DNA of 5,215 nucleotides from Candidatus Gastranaerophilales bacterium. GTDB taxonomy: Bacteria > Cyanobacteriota > Vampirovibrionia > Gastranaerophilales > Gastranaerophilaceae. The position numbers and the translations under genes were made by a program. Below the pieces are notes generated by a model. That model saw only the letters and a program-made list of their open reading frames with translations, was not told the DNA's origin and ran no database searches. Location of the stretch: NCBI GenBank assembly GCA_944323495.1, contig CALUSZ010000210.1:1-5215 (forward strand), in the 5' to 3' direction. Position 1 is the first letter of the stretch. Every line of letters begins with the position of its first letter. Shown piece by piece: positions 5,201 through 5,215 of this stretch.

Positions 5201-5215
5201 GTTTGTTAACATAAA

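Noticed and set aside
5204..5211. 8-bp palindrome TGTTAACA just upstream of the operon promoter
   Set aside because: It is too short for a specific regulator site and has no second copy nearby. The window ends four bases further on, so context is missing.

Overview
The window is an AT-rich, gene-dense piece of bacterial chromosome with housekeeping and cell-envelope genes. I see no mobile element, CRISPR array, phage gene, rRNA or tRNA. A lipoprotein, prolipoprotein diacylglyceryl transferase and a secreted OmpH/Skp-type chaperone suggest a cell with an outer membrane. The YebC protein has stretches (DPAGNFRLR, NDNIKRAI, GNLGETGCVGWMF) that, from memory, resemble cyanobacterial YebC. With the low GC content, this makes a non-photosynthetic relative of cyanobacteria (Melainabacteria/Vampirovibrionia, for example gut Gastranaerophilales) my best guess. 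That placement is an inference of moderate-to-low confidence.

The layout has three transcription units. (1) Bases 1-829, minus strand: yebC followed 16 nt later by the first 18 codons of a ybaB/ebfC-like nucleoid protein gene that leaves the window. A good sigma70-type promoter lies at 866-894. (2) Bases 976-2277, plus strand: a CNNM/CorB-type ('hemolysin family') membrane protein with paired CBS domains, divergent from yebC across a 146-bp intergenic region. (3) Bases 5138-2267, minus strand: a four-gene operon of TPR lipoprotein, lgt, ompH/skp-like chaperone and zinc-dependent medium-chain dehydrogenase. Its junctions are 0 nt, a 4-nt overlap and 2 nt. A promoter is visible at 5172-5200. 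A second promoter with a perfect -10 box and an overlapping palindrome lies inside the 3' end of lgt, ahead of ompH. The dehydrogenase gene and the CBS-protein gene run tail to tail and overlap by 11 bp.

The first three genes of unit 3 form an envelope-biogenesis set. Lgt lipidates prolipoproteins, the gene just upstream encodes a predicted lipoprotein, and the gene just downstream encodes a predicted periplasmic chaperone. The dehydrogenase does not obviously belong with them. No clearly new system is evident. The points most worth a second look are the split-TPR lipoprotein fused to lgt by a stop-start junction, the promoter/palindrome before ompH, and the dehydrogenase at the operon's end.
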